DNA from: Akkermansiaceae bacterium
GTDB lineage: Bacteria; Verrucomicrobiota; Verrucomicrobiia; Verrucomicrobiales; Akkermansiaceae
Reading direction: 5' to 3'
DNA length: 64,000 bases
Assembly: GCA_905182405.1 (NCBI GenBank)
Contig: CAJJBQ010000001.1
Span: 1,922,001 to 1,986,000, forward strand
The notes below the pieces were generated by a model. It made no database searches. It was not told where the DNA came from and saw only the letters and a program-made list of their open reading frames with translations. The position numbers and the translations under genes are program-made. Numbering within the stretch: position 1 is the stretch's first letter; the number at the start of each line of letters is the position of its first letter. Below, in pieces: positions 35,964-44,857 of the stretch.

Positions 35964-36907
35964 TTACTGAAGAAGATGGATGCAGGAGTTTTCCTTTCAA
36001 GACATTTGCGCGGTCTTGAGTTGAGCTTTTGTTCGACCTCCGCGATCTGATCCTCGGTGATCCGGTCGAAGTCGGTTCCCTTTGGGAAATACTGCTTTTA
36101 GCGGGAGGGCCTTGAAGGCGCCTTTGGACCGGAGCGGAGGGGGACGAAATATGACGAGCTATCCAATATCGCATCGATTATGGCGTGAGATGAGAACTCC
36201 TTGCCGTTGTCAAAAGTCAGGGTGTGGAGCTTTGATCGATGGGGCAGAAGTCTCACCATAATCGCCATCGCTACTGCATCGGCGGTCTTGTTGGGAACTT
36301 TTGCAATGATCGTATAGCGGCTCATTCTCTCGACCATGGTCACCAAAACTGAACCCGATGCCTTTCCGATCACGGTGTCCATTTCCCAATCTCCCAAGCG
36401 GGAGCGTTCATCAACCACAGCAGGACGATTCTCAATTGAGATCGCGTTTGGGATCCGACCCCGATTGTCTTGGGCCAGGTTTCTGTTTCGATAGGATTTT
36501 ATTTTGTGACGAAGGTGGATGTGAAGATCTCCTCCGACCTCTTTATTAGCATAGATTCTGAGATAAATTGTTTCGTGACTGATGGATGGAAGCTTCAAAA
36601 TCTTCAGTTCACAACTGATTTGATCAGGGCTCCATTGCTGGGAGGTAAGCTTCTCAACAGCAAACTCCCAAGATACAGGCGAGCACCTAGAGGCACGACA
36701 GGATGCGGATTGGGAGCGTTGTTGAGACAAACGATCTGCATGGAGATATTGATATCCTCCAAGATCCGTGGCGTTTCGCTTGAGTTCACGGCATATCGTA
36801 GAGCGGGAACGGCCCAGGGTTGAAGCGATGATCGCTGGCGAGTCGCCTTTGCGCTTCAAGGTGGAAATGGTATGTCTCTCTTCGCGGGTCAGGTGGGTGT
36901 ATTTCAT
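35964..36907 (-). pseudogene. IS30 transposase, interrupted by interspersed repeat R2
   Basis: The N-terminal part (36143-36907) has the helix-turn-helix MKYTHLTREERHTISTLKRK with STICRELKRN, and the first two DDE residues in GDWEMDTVIG and TFDNGKEFSSHA. The C-terminal part resumes at 36090 with YFPKGTDFDRITEDQIAEVE and RPRKCLERKTPAS and stops at 35964. The ~20 residues between, which carry the catalytic Glu (WERGxNEN in the copy at 46.3 kb), are replaced by R2. The open frame therefore runs into R2 and stops at 36098. Inactive. Confidence 0.85.
36092..36149 (+). repeat. interspersed repeat, copy R2 inside the IS30 transposase
   Basis: The core CTTTTAGCGGGAGGGC, CTTGAAGGCGCCTTTGG and ACCGGAGCGGAGGGGG is present, but the leading TAGGAATTT and trailing GGGGG are missing. 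About 50 bases of repeat replace ~59 bases of transposase sequence, judged against the IS30 copy at 46.3 kb. So the repeat arrived after the IS30, or by conversion. Confidence 0.8.
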
Positions 36908-37134
36908 GTGGCACAGGTTCGGTTTTTGTAGGCGGAACCAGTGCTAATAAAATCAGCTCCTGGCTCGCACTTCAAACCAACCGGTGCACTTCCGGTTTGA
37001 ATCCAAGCTTTGTTTTAAGGTGTTGGGAAATTATTGTTGTGGTGCTAGATTTGTGGGCTGAAGTGAAGACGGGTTGAATAATAAAAGAGTGTATTTCTTT
37101 GTCTGATGATTCAGATAGCGAAAAGTGAGAGTAG

Positions 37135-37422
37135 GTGATTCGCATTCATTTTAAAACCTTTAGGCGTAATTGGGTGGTTGCTCTTGTGTTGCTTATCTTT
37201 GCAGGTCCTATATGGTTCCTATGGGCAATCATTGAGATGTTTTTGACGTTAGAGCCTGAGGATGCAGCACGCCCCTTTGAAACAAATCTTAAAGTCAACC
37301 AGAACGTAAACACCCAAAGTGCTTTGCAAGCACCAGATCATGACTTAGTTGCCTGTCCACTGTGTGCGGAGATGATAAAGAGAAAAGCTGTGGTGTGTAG
37401 ATTTTGTGGAAGTAAGGTTTAG
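37135..37422 (+). CDS. small membrane protein with zinc-ribbon tail
   Basis: 95 residues starting at GTG 37135. One transmembrane segment (WVVALVLLIFAGPIWFLWAI, residues ~13-32) is followed by a polar linker and a C-terminal zinc ribbon CPLC-x10-CRFC. This architecture (membrane anchor plus double-zinc-ribbon-type motif) is common in small bacterial proteins of unknown role. No recognisable partner beside it; the IS30 element lies 130 bases upstream. Confidence 0.55.
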   Translation: MIRIHFKTFRRNWVVALVLLIFAGPIWFLWAIIEMFLTLEPEDAARPFETNLKVNQNVNTQSALQAPDHDLVACPLCAEMIKRKAVVCRFCGSKV

Positions 37423-37573
37423 GCGCTGAAATACTCAGAAGATACGGTGACCCCTTTTCTTGTTAGGCAGGGTTCGGGAATTGACGCTTAAAAGACGAAC
37501 GCGCAAAAAAGTTCTCCAAAGATAAGCATCAACAGTCGCTTATCTTTCGGTGATCAGTTCGAAGACCGACTGA

Positions 37574-37639
37574 CTGCTAGGGGTTTTCTTTTTGGGACGG
37601 GCGCCGTTGAGGGGATCGGAGAGGGGAGAAAGGGGGGTG
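37574..37639 (+). repeat. interspersed repeat, copy R3 (divergent)
   Basis: Begins CTGCTAGGGGTTTTC, keeps GGGACGGGCGCC and ends GGGGAGAAAGGGGGGTG. The most divergent of the seven copies, located just beyond the 3' end of the minus-strand gene at 37662. Confidence 0.6.
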
Positions 37640-37661
37640 TAAATAAACCACTAATAACAAC

Positions 37662-38243
37662 CTAATATTTTAAAATCTGACCTTGTGCTTTAACCCAAGC
37701 AATAATCTTCATTTCTTCTGCTGCATTAGCATCATTTGAAAAGTAATTAGAGACTTGATCTGCAACTACTTCGTTAGTGTCTACTGTTACAGGAACATAT
37801 GCTGTAATACGTTGATATATAGACTTACCTGTGGACTTAACCTCCCAACGAACTAATGCATCAAACTCAATAACTGTCCGATATTCCTCTGTATCAAATC
37901 CAACATTGCGAACAACTTCCTTGAGTGATTTAGGATCAATACCTGAGGACATATATTCGAGATTGTTTACATTAAAGTCATTCAGATTCATCCATTTACC
38001 TGATACAAAATCCCTCTTGATTACTGCATTAGTAATTGGAGTAATGAGATTTGTAAGATCTTTCTTGGTGTTTACTTCTACTACACCATATTTTGGTTTC
38101 GTAGTGGTCTCTCCAACTTCCTCTCGAGGCTTTGAAGGAGCTTTAGTTACAACATCTGCTCGTTCCCAATGCGACTCATTGCCAATGCTTACCGCCCCAT
38201 TCGGCCCAAAATCATCTAAAATCAATTTTCCCTTTAATATCAT
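37662..38243 (-). CDS. hypothetical protein downstream of the FGE-domain gene
   Basis: 193 residues, AT-rich. It overlaps the end of the FGE-domain frame by 32 bases in another frame. The N-terminus (MILKGKLILDDFGPNG) precedes a Lys/Thr-rich linker and then a globular C-terminal region (YRTVIEFDALVRWEVKSTGK and ITAYVPVTVDTNEVVADQ). No signal peptide. The overlap suggests translational coupling to the FGE gene. I do not recognise the family. Confidence 0.55.
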   Translation of the reverse strand: MILKGKLILDDFGPNGAVSIGNESHWERADVVTKAPSKPREEVGETTTKPKYGVVEVNTKKDLTNLITPITNAVIKRDFVSGKWMNLNDFNVNNLEYMSSGIDPKSLKEVVRNVGFDTEEYRTVIEFDALVRWEVKSTGKSIYQRITAYVPVTVDTNEVVADQVSNYFSNDANAAEEMKIIAWVKAQGQILKY

Positions 38244-39195
38244 ATCGCATTATCCATTTGATATTTTCACTGTCAGGCCAACGAATATCTAAATCTTTAC
38301 CCTGCACCGTCCACTTAAACGGCCGAATGCCACGGATATCTCTTTCCCCAGTTCCATCTTCATTGAAGAGTATGTAGTAATCATCTTGAAACCATTTGCC
38401 GACAAACGGCAAAGCAGTTACAGCGCCATTTGCTGTATTCCGAATACCCGATGTCTCGGGTAATGGCGTTCTCTCTGCTTCCAACACACAACGAAACCCG
38501 TTGCTAACGTTCCGACCACGCGGGGTACTGAGGAACCGACACGAAGAACGGAGAATGACCTCCGAAGTATCGTCCCACGAACCACCGCGCAGCACACGGT
38601 ATTCTTGCCCGCTGGAATACCAATCGAGGCACCATTCATAGACATTTCCGGACAGATCGTAGAGCCCGTTTTGATCGACTCGAAAACTCCCTACTGGAGC
38701 GGTGCGGTCATAGGCATCACCGTAGCCAGCGTTACCCCCGAAATTCCCTGCCCCATTGGGCGGAGGCCAGGAATTTCCCCACGGATAACCGGGTAGTTTT
38801 TGGCTTTTATCCTCGGGCGAGGTGCCTGCGTTTTCTTTTGATCCTATTCCAATAGCACAGGACCATTCGTGATCACTGGGAAGGCGATATTCGTCCTTGG
38901 GGCCGATCTTGCCCTCGGCGCGTTCCTTGCGGGTGAGCCAGGCACAGAAGGCGGTAGCATCTTCCCAACTGACATTGACCACGGGGTGGAGGGCTTCGTT
39001 GCCTTCGGCTGATTTCCATTCGCCGTCCACGCCTGAGACGTCCTTGGAGTAGGCTTCGTAGTCCATTCGTCGAGTTTCCCAGATGCTGAAGAGGATGTTT
39101 TTCCCGTCAGTGGGGCCGCCGGTGATTTTGACAGGGGCGAACTTCATGCCCAGCGAGTTGGAAAAGGGGGGGATTGTTCCCGGTCTTCGTCGCAT
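38212..39195 (-). CDS. formylglycine-generating-enzyme-type (SUMF1/C-lectin fold) domain, C-terminal part of a frameshifted gene
   Basis: 327 residues with the FGE-sulfatase domain landmarks NSLGMKFAPVKITGG, FSIWETRRMDYEAYS, NVSWEDATAFCAWLTRKE, YRLPSDHEWSCA, GLYDLSGNVYEWCLDW and RVLRGGSW, with FRCV at the end of the domain. The two substrate-oxidising Cys of true FGE are not evident, so it is likely a binding or scaffold member. The conserved N-terminus NSLGMKFAPV begins inside the frame and lines up with the gene at 39107-40435 if one C is removed from a CCCCCCC run at ~39,168-39,174. The ATG at 39195 is probably not the real start. Confidence 0.78.
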   Translation of the reverse strand: MRRRPGTIPPFSNSLGMKFAPVKITGGPTDGKNILFSIWETRRMDYEAYSKDVSGVDGEWKSAEGNEALHPVVNVSWEDATAFCAWLTRKERAEGKIGPKDEYRLPSDHEWSCAIGIGSKENAGTSPEDKSQKLPGYPWGNSWPPPNGAGNFGGNAGYGDAYDRTAPVGSFRVDQNGLYDLSGNVYEWCLDWYSSGQEYRVLRGGSWDDTSEVILRSSCRFLSTPRGRNVSNGFRCVLEAERTPLPETSGIRNTANGAVTALPFVGKWFQDDYYILFNEDGTGERDIRGIRPFKWTVQGKDLDIRWPDSENIKWIMRYDIKGKIDFR

Positions 39196-40435
39196 AAATC
39201 ACCGCCTCAATATCTCCCTTTGAAGTCTTCAGGACAATATTGACATCGGTGATTTCAGCCGGCTCGGCAGATTCGGGTGGGTCGGAGGGCGGAGAGGGGG
39301 TAGAGGAATTATAGATGAATCCGCCAACGATTGCGAGTAGAGCGATGATTGCAACACCTACCAGAAGCCCGGACTTTGGTTTGGAGGAAGCCAGACCTTG
39401 TTGAATCGGGAGGCGCGAGGCCGGAAGAGGGGGGGGGGCTCCGGCAGGTTGTGTATCTGAACTCAGCTTTAACCTCTTGTCTTCTGGGATTTCTATATTT
39501 TTAATCTCAGCCGCCTTAGACTTTATCAATTCGACGACCTCAGCTTTCCGGGCTGCCCCCTTTCTCCCAAATCCCCCAAATCCAAAAATGAATTCTTGTC
39601 CATCGTCGAAGGATATCGACACCCAATTTTTTTTATTTCTTTGTAAAGTTTTTGCTAGCCGACCCTTTGATTGAACAAGAGAAACAGACTGGACTGATGA
39701 ATAGGGCTTCTCCACTGTAGAGTCATTTACGTTGATATTTATAAAATCCGAAGTAAGCCAAAGTTTATACATAGTTTCCATATCACCTTCAATTGTGCAG
39801 GTGAACTCCACATTTCTTCCACAACTCAATTTCAATAAATCTTCATCGTCTCTAACTCTCACTTTCCTCGCTGCCAGAAAACACCCTGCAGCGCCCACCC
39901 AAAGGAGTTTAAATATATTGCTCTCATGTCCTGAAAGTGTTGGAGTGATTTCGAAAAAATCTAGAGTTGCCCATATGGAAAATGCTATTCCGCCCCATTT
40001 CCATTTCTTTTTACTCGAATCCTCTAAGGTAGTCCAACTAGAATAAAGTTCGGCGTCCACCGGAAACAGTCCTTTTTTTTGCAGGGCGTTTAATGTTTTT
40101 TCGATCGTATCGGCATCCGTTGCAAAGCCCGTTATTCTTTTAACTTTTTTGATTATTCCAATTTTGGATTCTGTGTTGGACTCTATTTGGTCCAGGTTAA
40201 CCCGTTTATCAGTAGCATACATATCACGAGCCATCTTGTAAGATGCACTCGATAAGAACATCTTTTGCCGACCTGCTTGATACAATTTCCATCCCGGAAA
40301 TAAAAGTACAGCGGAAAAGACAGTGACTCCCAGGGTGCCTTCCGCTAACTGCCCATCCACGGCTTGCAGTGAAAAGCCAAGCACTATTAAAGCCCCAAGA
40401 ATCAGTATGATTGCGCCAAATAAAAGTTTGATCAT
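39107..40435 (-). CDS. membrane protein forming the N-terminal part of the FGE-domain protein
   Basis: About 442 residues from ATG 40435. Two N-terminal helices lie at ~1-25 and ~30-48, a pair of helices near 140-185, and a PH-like beta region at ~200-300 (SCGRNVEFTCTIEGDMETMY). A proline-rich linker (PAGAPPPLPASRLP) precedes a transmembrane helix LLVGVAIIALLAIVGGFIY and a PSPPSDPPESAEPAE linker. The frame then reads DIEAVIYATKTGNNPP and, after a C7 run, loses homology. Joined in the other frame it continues into the FGE domain. True product is probably ~750 residues. Confidence 0.7.
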   Translation of the reverse strand: MIKLLFGAIILILGALIVLGFSLQAVDGQLAEGTLGVTVFSAVLLFPGWKLYQAGRQKMFLSSASYKMARDMYATDKRVNLDQIESNTESKIGIIKKVKRITGFATDADTIEKTLNALQKKGLFPVDAELYSSWTTLEDSSKKKWKWGGIAFSIWATLDFFEITPTLSGHESNIFKLLWVGAAGCFLAARKVRVRDDEDLLKLSCGRNVEFTCTIEGDMETMYKLWLTSDFININVNDSTVEKPYSSVQSVSLVQSKGRLAKTLQRNKKNWVSISFDDGQEFIFGFGGFGRKGAARKAEVVELIKSKAAEIKNIEIPEDKRLKLSSDTQPAGAPPPLPASRLPIQQGLASSKPKSGLLVGVAIIALLAIVGGFIYNSSTPSPPSDPPESAEPAEITDVNIVLKTSKGDIEAVIYATKTGNNPPLFQLAGHEVRPCQNHRRPH

Positions 40436-40843
40436 ATAGAGTGCTACACTACTGCTACAATAATTCAAGCAAGTTAACCTGCTGCTAGGAGCCTGTCGGA
40501 GTTAGGACAAGTTTTACAGTGGATTCAGTGATCAAGCGGTGGAACCGGCTGAAGACCGAGATGATGATACTCCGGAGCGATATCCTCACTGGCAAAGTTC
40601 GTTTCTCATTGGGGCCCACATTGGGGTCGATGGACCGCGATTTCGGTCTGCCTACACCGATCTTCGCGCATCCTCTGTGTGTGGTGTATATATAAATTCT
40701 AAAAGAACTAAGAAAACAGCCCCCGCAGCCCCCGCACCTTTTGAGGGAGAAGAGCTGAGCCGAACCAACTCTCACTGAACCCCGTTTCCCTAACAACGAA
40801 CCACGATTAGAGATACGGGATTCGGGGATCAGTTTGGAGGCTT
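40436..40843. other. gene-free stretch with a remnant IS1182-type end
   Basis: 408 bases without a credible gene. At 40485-40502 it contains CTGCTAGGAGCCTGTCGG, the same junction seen at 45929-45945 where the head of the interspersed repeat (CTGCTAGGA) meets an IS1182-like terminus (GCCTGTCGGA). The rest has no recognisable coding sequence; a minus-strand frame of 103 codons looks random (Arg/Ser-rich). Confidence 0.4.
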
Positions 40844-41507
40844 TTATTCTAGCACTGCCTTGAGTCCCTCATCACTGAGTAATCCATCCTGATTCCAGCG
40901 TGTTGCTAAGGTCGATTTGCCTCTGTGCCGATCTTCGCGCTCTTCCTTCTGATTCAGGGTAAGCGGCATCATCTCAAGGTTGTAGAGGGCGTTATCCAGT
41001 TCGGGACAAACAGATCGTGGTATGATGTGATCGCCAGTAACAATCTCGCCGGCGTATGGCCCCTTCGTGATGGTCGGCGCGTTGCCTTTTCTGAGCTTAA
41101 TCATGCCGGCTTCATCGATGCATCCGAGGCGCTCAAGGATCACTCTGTTACGGATAAGGGACTGCACGTTGAGCTTTGGCTCTCTTAGGCTCGTGTGGGC
41201 CTGTTTGAGCGTGTGCTTGGTCGATGATCTCGCCGGCGTCAAAGCCGCTTGTATGAGCCATCTGGAGCCAGTAACAGGCCTTGCGTAATCGTGGTGTGGC
41301 GGCTCGTTTTCCTTTAAGCGTGTCGAGCTTTGCGGGATCGATTAGCGGTGCCAAGAAGTTGGCGAAATCGGCTGCGACGTGGTCCTCTTTGAGGCGTTCT
41401 ACAGAAGCCTCTGTAGGGGCCTCAGATGGCTTCTGAGGGACGTTGTGCGGCTGTGTAGATTCCTTGCATCCAACAAGGAAAAGGAGACGCCTAAGTGCCG
41501 AATTCAA
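40844..41507 (-). pseudogene. HNH-endonuclease-like protein, frameshifted
   Basis: Two overlapping frames on the minus strand make one protein of ~220 residues. The first (41148-41507) has a short leader ending LLFLVGC and then AATPRLRKACYWLQMAHTSG. The second (40844-41242) has SLIRNRVILERLGCIDEAG, GPYAGEIVTGDHIIPRSVCP and NLEMMPLTLNQKE. DHIIPR with the downstream Asn/His is an HNH/McrA-type nuclease core. The frames join near 41,160-41,175 if one base is dropped (HEPKRAKAQR then SLIRNR). LFLVGC suggests a lipoprotein, unusual for a nuclease-fold protein. Confidence 0.55.
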
Positions 41508-41855
41508 AGCCCGCGTCGCCAGGGATGCGATGGAGAACCAACTCGCTCATCAATAAGCCCAAGAATTCACTGGCTACAAAAACGGGACCACTTCAAATAG
41601 GGATATACCGACCGGGGTAAGATATGGTTTTCCATGGTAATCTCAGTCTTGGATGGCCCTCTTGTGATCGTGGGCGCGTTGCCTTAGATCATCCCCGTGT
41701 CGCAAGGGAGACCGGGAGGGACTCCAGGAGTCCCTAGATGGAACGATGCGTTTCCGACAGGTTTTCCCAAAGATACTATAAGGTCTTCTGGGTCGCCCGG
41801 GGCTGTGGCCGGGGGGCTTCGTTCAGCGTTGAGTTTTTTTGCCTTTTGCACACAC
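41508..41855. other. gene-free stretch with a partial copy of the 443-bp inverted repeat
   Basis: 348 bases without a gene. Bases 41533-41599 are a third, partial copy of the end of the 443-bp inverted repeat (GAGAACCAACTCGCTCATCA, and CACTGGCTACAAAAACGGG), with an 11-base insertion. A small hairpin GGGACT-CCAGG-AGTCCC lies at ~41,718-41,735. Confidence 0.6.
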
Positions 41856-42968
41856 TTACATCCCTGCCTCTAGGAGAGAGCCGACGAAGCGGGTCATGTC
41901 GTCGCGGGTGGAGATGGAGGGGATTCCCATGCGCTTGAGGATCATGTTGTGGGCAGGTCCCAGGATTTTTTTCAGCTGGCTGGCTTCCAGTTCCAGCGTT
42001 TCGCTGAATTGCTCCGTGCCGGTGCGATCCATCTCCTGCGTATCCATGTCTGCCATAAGTTCGCAGACGTAGTAGGTGATGGCAGCCATCTTCTTGTAGT
42101 TCAGTCGGTCGGGAGTGTCCGTCGGCATGTGGTAGTGTTGCCAGCGTCCGCAGGAGAGAAAGAGATAGGGCACCCCGTTCTTGCGGAAGATTCCATGATC
42201 ACTCATATCATCAACGTAGCGGTTGAGCGTTGGCAATACCTTGAGACCTTTGGGTGAGTTGTTTTCTCCCATAATCGAGACCAAGCCCCGATGACTTTCG
42301 GTGCCGGTGACAAAAAGGAGATCGCTTAGGAAGGGGACGTTGATATCCTTCTTTGAGAGGCCTGGAATTTTTCCAAGCACCGGGCCAACACCTGGCACTG
42401 CAGCAAGGAATTCCCCAGGGAAACAGAGATCATGACCCACCAAGTCCATGATGAGAGCGGCGTGGACGCCTTCCGATTTCATCTGGTCCTCGTAGAAGCG
42501 GTTGGACCCCATGGATTCGGTTTGAAAGTAGGGAGGTTCCTCGGCATCGAAAATGGCGACTACCAAATCCCGCTCCAGATTTGCGTTCACAGCTGCAAGT
42601 TCCACCACCGCCAAAGCGATGGCGACAGCGGCGGCATTGTCATCAGCGCAGGGCGCATCGATCACGCTGTCATAGTGGGCACCAATCAGGAGAGGTTTTT
42701 TCGAGCGGTCCTGGCCCGGGATCACCCCGACGATGTTGGTGAACAGTTCACCATCTTGCATGTAGGTCAGGCAAAACGAATCTCCGGCGTAGGGTTCGCA
42801 GCCGATCTGTTCGAGGCGCTCTAAGAGATACTCTTCCACGATGGTGTGACCTTCAGAGCCGACCCGGCGACCGTGTTCCAGGGCGATGCCGAGCACGTCA
42901 CGTTCGAGTGATTTGGCGAGTTTGCTTTTCCGGTGAAGTGGGGAGGATGTGTTGCAGGTTGTGGTCAT
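41856..42968 (-). CDS. M28-family zinc aminopeptidase/peptidase
   Basis: 370 residues, no signal peptide, so probably cytoplasmic. The metal set of the M28 family is visible: H98 in GAHYDS, D110 in CADDNAAA, E143/E144 in FDAEEPP, Asp in ALIMDLVGHD and His in RWQHYHMPTD. An Asp replaces Gly after the bridging Asp, a small variation. It lies 35 bases downstream of the MerR-type gene on the same strand, so the two are probably one unit. M28 enzymes remove N-terminal residues from peptides; its substrate is unknown. Confidence 0.85.
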   Translation of the reverse strand: MTTTCNTSSPLHRKSKLAKSLERDVLGIALEHGRRVGSEGHTIVEEYLLERLEQIGCEPYAGDSFCLTYMQDGELFTNIVGVIPGQDRSKKPLLIGAHYDSVIDAPCADDNAAAVAIALAVVELAAVNANLERDLVVAIFDAEEPPYFQTESMGSNRFYEDQMKSEGVHAALIMDLVGHDLCFPGEFLAAVPGVGPVLGKIPGLSKKDINVPFLSDLLFVTGTESHRGLVSIMGENNSPKGLKVLPTLNRYVDDMSDHGIFRKNGVPYLFLSCGRWQHYHMPTDTPDRLNYKKMAAITYYVCELMADMDTQEMDRTGTEQFSETLELEASQLKKILGPAHNMILKRMGIPSISTRDDMTRFVGSLLEAGM

Positions 42969-43003
42969 GATGCTGTTTGTGGGGGTGGATGTTTATGAGC
43001 GGG

Positions 43004-43609
43004 TTAGTGTTTCTTAAGATGTTGTTCGATTTTCTTGAGTAGCTCATTTCTCCTGGCGGGAGGCATGCGGCCGGGTTGCTCTTTGAGGTGAAGCTCGACA
43101 TCAGCACCGAGGGTGATCCGGGTCCATGATTCGGAGGTGGAATCCGGTTCCTTGGAGGATTGCTCTGGTGGGAGCCTGGCTACCGATTGCTCGCTGGGAG
43201 CGATCTGGAGGTCGGCAAAGAGCATTTCCTTGTATTGCGCGTCGGTCTGGCCTTTCAGGGTGAGGCGGATGCTCCCGGGGGAGCAACGCAGGTAGAGCAA
43301 CTTGCGGATCAACAGCGCCTGGAGATAATGCCGGAACCCGTAGATGGCGCGCCGTCCGTCCTTCCCGGGAGCATCTAGGCAGCCCAGCGTCTGGTAGTGG
43401 CGCAGAGTCCGCACGGTGAAGCTGGAACTCACCCGCTTGTCACCTCCTTCATTTGCTTGAGGGTAAAATCGCTCGACGGCGCTGTTCACCCAGGTCACGA
43501 GATCGTTCATCGAGAATTCGGGTGACATCCGTTCAACCTGATCCAACTCCTCCAGAGCAAGTCTGGGAATACAGATGACCGGTTTGTTTTTTGTGCCCTG
43601 CTTCTTCAT
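43004..43609 (-). CDS. MerR-type DNA-binding regulator
   Basis: 201 residues. Residues ~62-105 hold a MerR-like winged helix-turn-helix: FTVRTLRHYQTLGCLDAPG followed by YGFRHYLQALLIRKLLYL. It is preceded by an unusual N-terminal region with MSPEFSMNDLVTWVNSAVERF. The C-terminal part (SPGSIRLTLKG, then a polar region rich in Ser/Glu/Pro) has no Cys-based metal site, so it is not a classical metal sensor. Likely regulates itself and the M28 peptidase gene. Confidence 0.7.
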   Translation of the reverse strand: MKKQGTKNKPVICIPRLALEELDQVERMSPEFSMNDLVTWVNSAVERFYPQANEGGDKRVSSSFTVRTLRHYQTLGCLDAPGKDGRRAIYGFRHYLQALLIRKLLYLRCSPGSIRLTLKGQTDAQYKEMLFADLQIAPSEQSVARLPPEQSSKEPDSTSESWTRITLGADVELHLKEQPGRMPPARRNELLKKIEQHLKKH

Positions 43610-43747
43610 TGCGGTAACACTCCATACGACCGCGAAAACTATATTGCAACATAATGTTGCAATAAAATGTCAAAACGCTGCAATAATGGGCGTTGGAGTC
43701 GGCAGTTTCCTTGACAGGGAGAAGGCAAAGTTCACGATCACAGCCGG

Positions 43748-44085
43748 ATGTATAAGCTCGTCGTGGTGGAATTGGCGGATCGCTTGTTCCGAGGCGGGAT
43801 GCGAATAAGCCCAATCTGTATGTGGGCTTTGCAGATGCCGCGTTGGAAGGGCTGGATGATGTCATATCTCATGCCAAGGAATGGGCGAGGGGACATGAAG
43901 TAGAACTTTGTCAGGACCTGGCTCGCGATACTCGCTTTACGGCCAAAAAGAGCGCGAAGAAGGCCCGGGCAAAGCTGGTGCGAAAGCTTGGGAACCAGGG
44001 CTACACCGTCAATAAACCACTGGATCCGTTTCCCTGGGCCACTTCACAGGGGATCAGAATGGATTACCGTCCGGCAGTTCCTTAA
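43748..44085 (+). pseudogene. GIY-YIG-like protein, frameshifted
   Basis: The first frame from ATG 43748 reads MYKLVVVELADRLFR. The second, shifted, continues NKPNLYVGFADAALEGLDDV, ISHAKEW and KKARAKLVRKLGNQGYTVNK to the stop at 44085. The order beta-strand (VVVEL), LYVG, HA and a C-terminal helix with RGYTV-like ending is reminiscent of GIY-YIG-fold proteins. The frames join around 43,790-43,800. Recognition is moderate; the catalytic Tyr-Tyr pair is not complete. Confidence 0.35.
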
Positions 44086-44373
44086 ACGCCCATAGTTTTG
44101 AGTGGTGCCGGTTTTCACCCACGCACTCTATGCAGCCGTCAGAGCTTGCCTTTCCCTGCTCAGCTGCCTTGGAATGCCACTTCAGGGCTTCGGCTTTGTC
44201 CCTCGGGACTCCTTCCCCGAGAAAATATATCGTAATCAATCTGTTTTGCGCTTCTGCATCGCCAGCCTCAGCGCGCACTCTAATCTCTTTTACTTCCTTC
44301 GACTTACCTTCAACTGTTTTCTCTTCCCCGCAAGAGGCCAACACAAAGCAGAGCAGATATTTAGAATTTTCAT
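44054..44373 (-). pseudogene. Sel1-repeat lipoprotein, truncated and frameshifted
   Basis: A leader from ATG 44373 (MKILNICSALC) continues as VLASCGEEK only after a one-base shift, which restores a perfect lipoprotein signal. One Sel1-type repeat follows: AEAQNRLITIYFLGEGVPRD and KAEALKWHSKAAEQG. After it the frame loses similarity and stops at 44054. Sel1 repeats mediate protein contacts. Probably a decayed gene. Confidence 0.45.
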
Positions 44374-44449
44374 CACCGTTAATATTTTAAGATTACGGTT
44401 TAGTTAGTTTCGACACTTACCTATGGGGGGGGGAGTGACCATAATAAAT

Positions 44450-44794
44450 TCAACATTTAAAAGATCTACTTTTATCAAGCTTGTCACAAAGAATAATTAG
44501 GATCGATGATGCCAAGTAAACCAAGCAATCGATGATGTCACCTTCACCACTTAAAAAATCAAGATGTTGAGCAAGTTCAAATCCAAACATGCTTATAATC
44601 GCGACAGCATACCACACTAGTTTTTCTTTACTGTTAACCTGCCATAAGAAGCTGATAAATGACATAAGAGATGCAGCCCATAATCCGTCTGGTAGGTAGT
44701 TACATATACTTGTAAGTAAAGGCGAAGTATCCTCTAGAATATAAAGAATAACACCGGCCAGTAATGTAACTGAAGAAATTACCAAGTATTTCAC
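44450..44794 (-). CDS. small VanZ-like integral membrane protein
   Basis: 114 residues with four predicted helices: VISSVTLLAGVILYILE, YLPDGLWAASLMSFISFLW, KLVWYAVAIISMFGFELAQ and DCLVYLASSILIILC. The order LPDGLW..S, F-E-x-x-Q and D-x-x-x-Y-L-A-S resembles VanZ-like/DUF2809 small membrane proteins. AT-rich. Function unknown. Confidence 0.5.
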   Translation of the reverse strand: MKYLVISSVTLLAGVILYILEDTSPLLTSICNYLPDGLWAASLMSFISFLWQVNSKEKLVWYAVAIISMFGFELAQHLDFLSGEGDIIDCLVYLASSILIILCDKLDKSRSFKC

Positions 44795-44857
44795 AAGCTG
44801 TACCTGAACCTCATTAAAAAGAGAGATTTTCTTCGTGCTCCCTTTTATGGTATCTTT

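Larger units (their letters stand above)
35936..37004 (-). mobile_element. IS30-family insertion sequence, inactivated
   Basis: About 1.07 kb bounded by imperfect inverted repeats: GGATTCAACATGGAAGTGC at 35936-35954 and GCACTTCCGGTTTGAATCC at 36986-37004. It encodes an IS30 transposase on the minus strand. Bases 36092-36149 are replaced by one interspersed repeat (R2), which destroys the frame. A second IS30 remnant at 46119-46547 shares the right-hand end. Confidence 0.85.

Noticed and set aside
40485..40796. 103-codon minus-strand frame
   Set aside because: Composition is random-looking, it starts within low-complexity sequence and overlaps an IS end.
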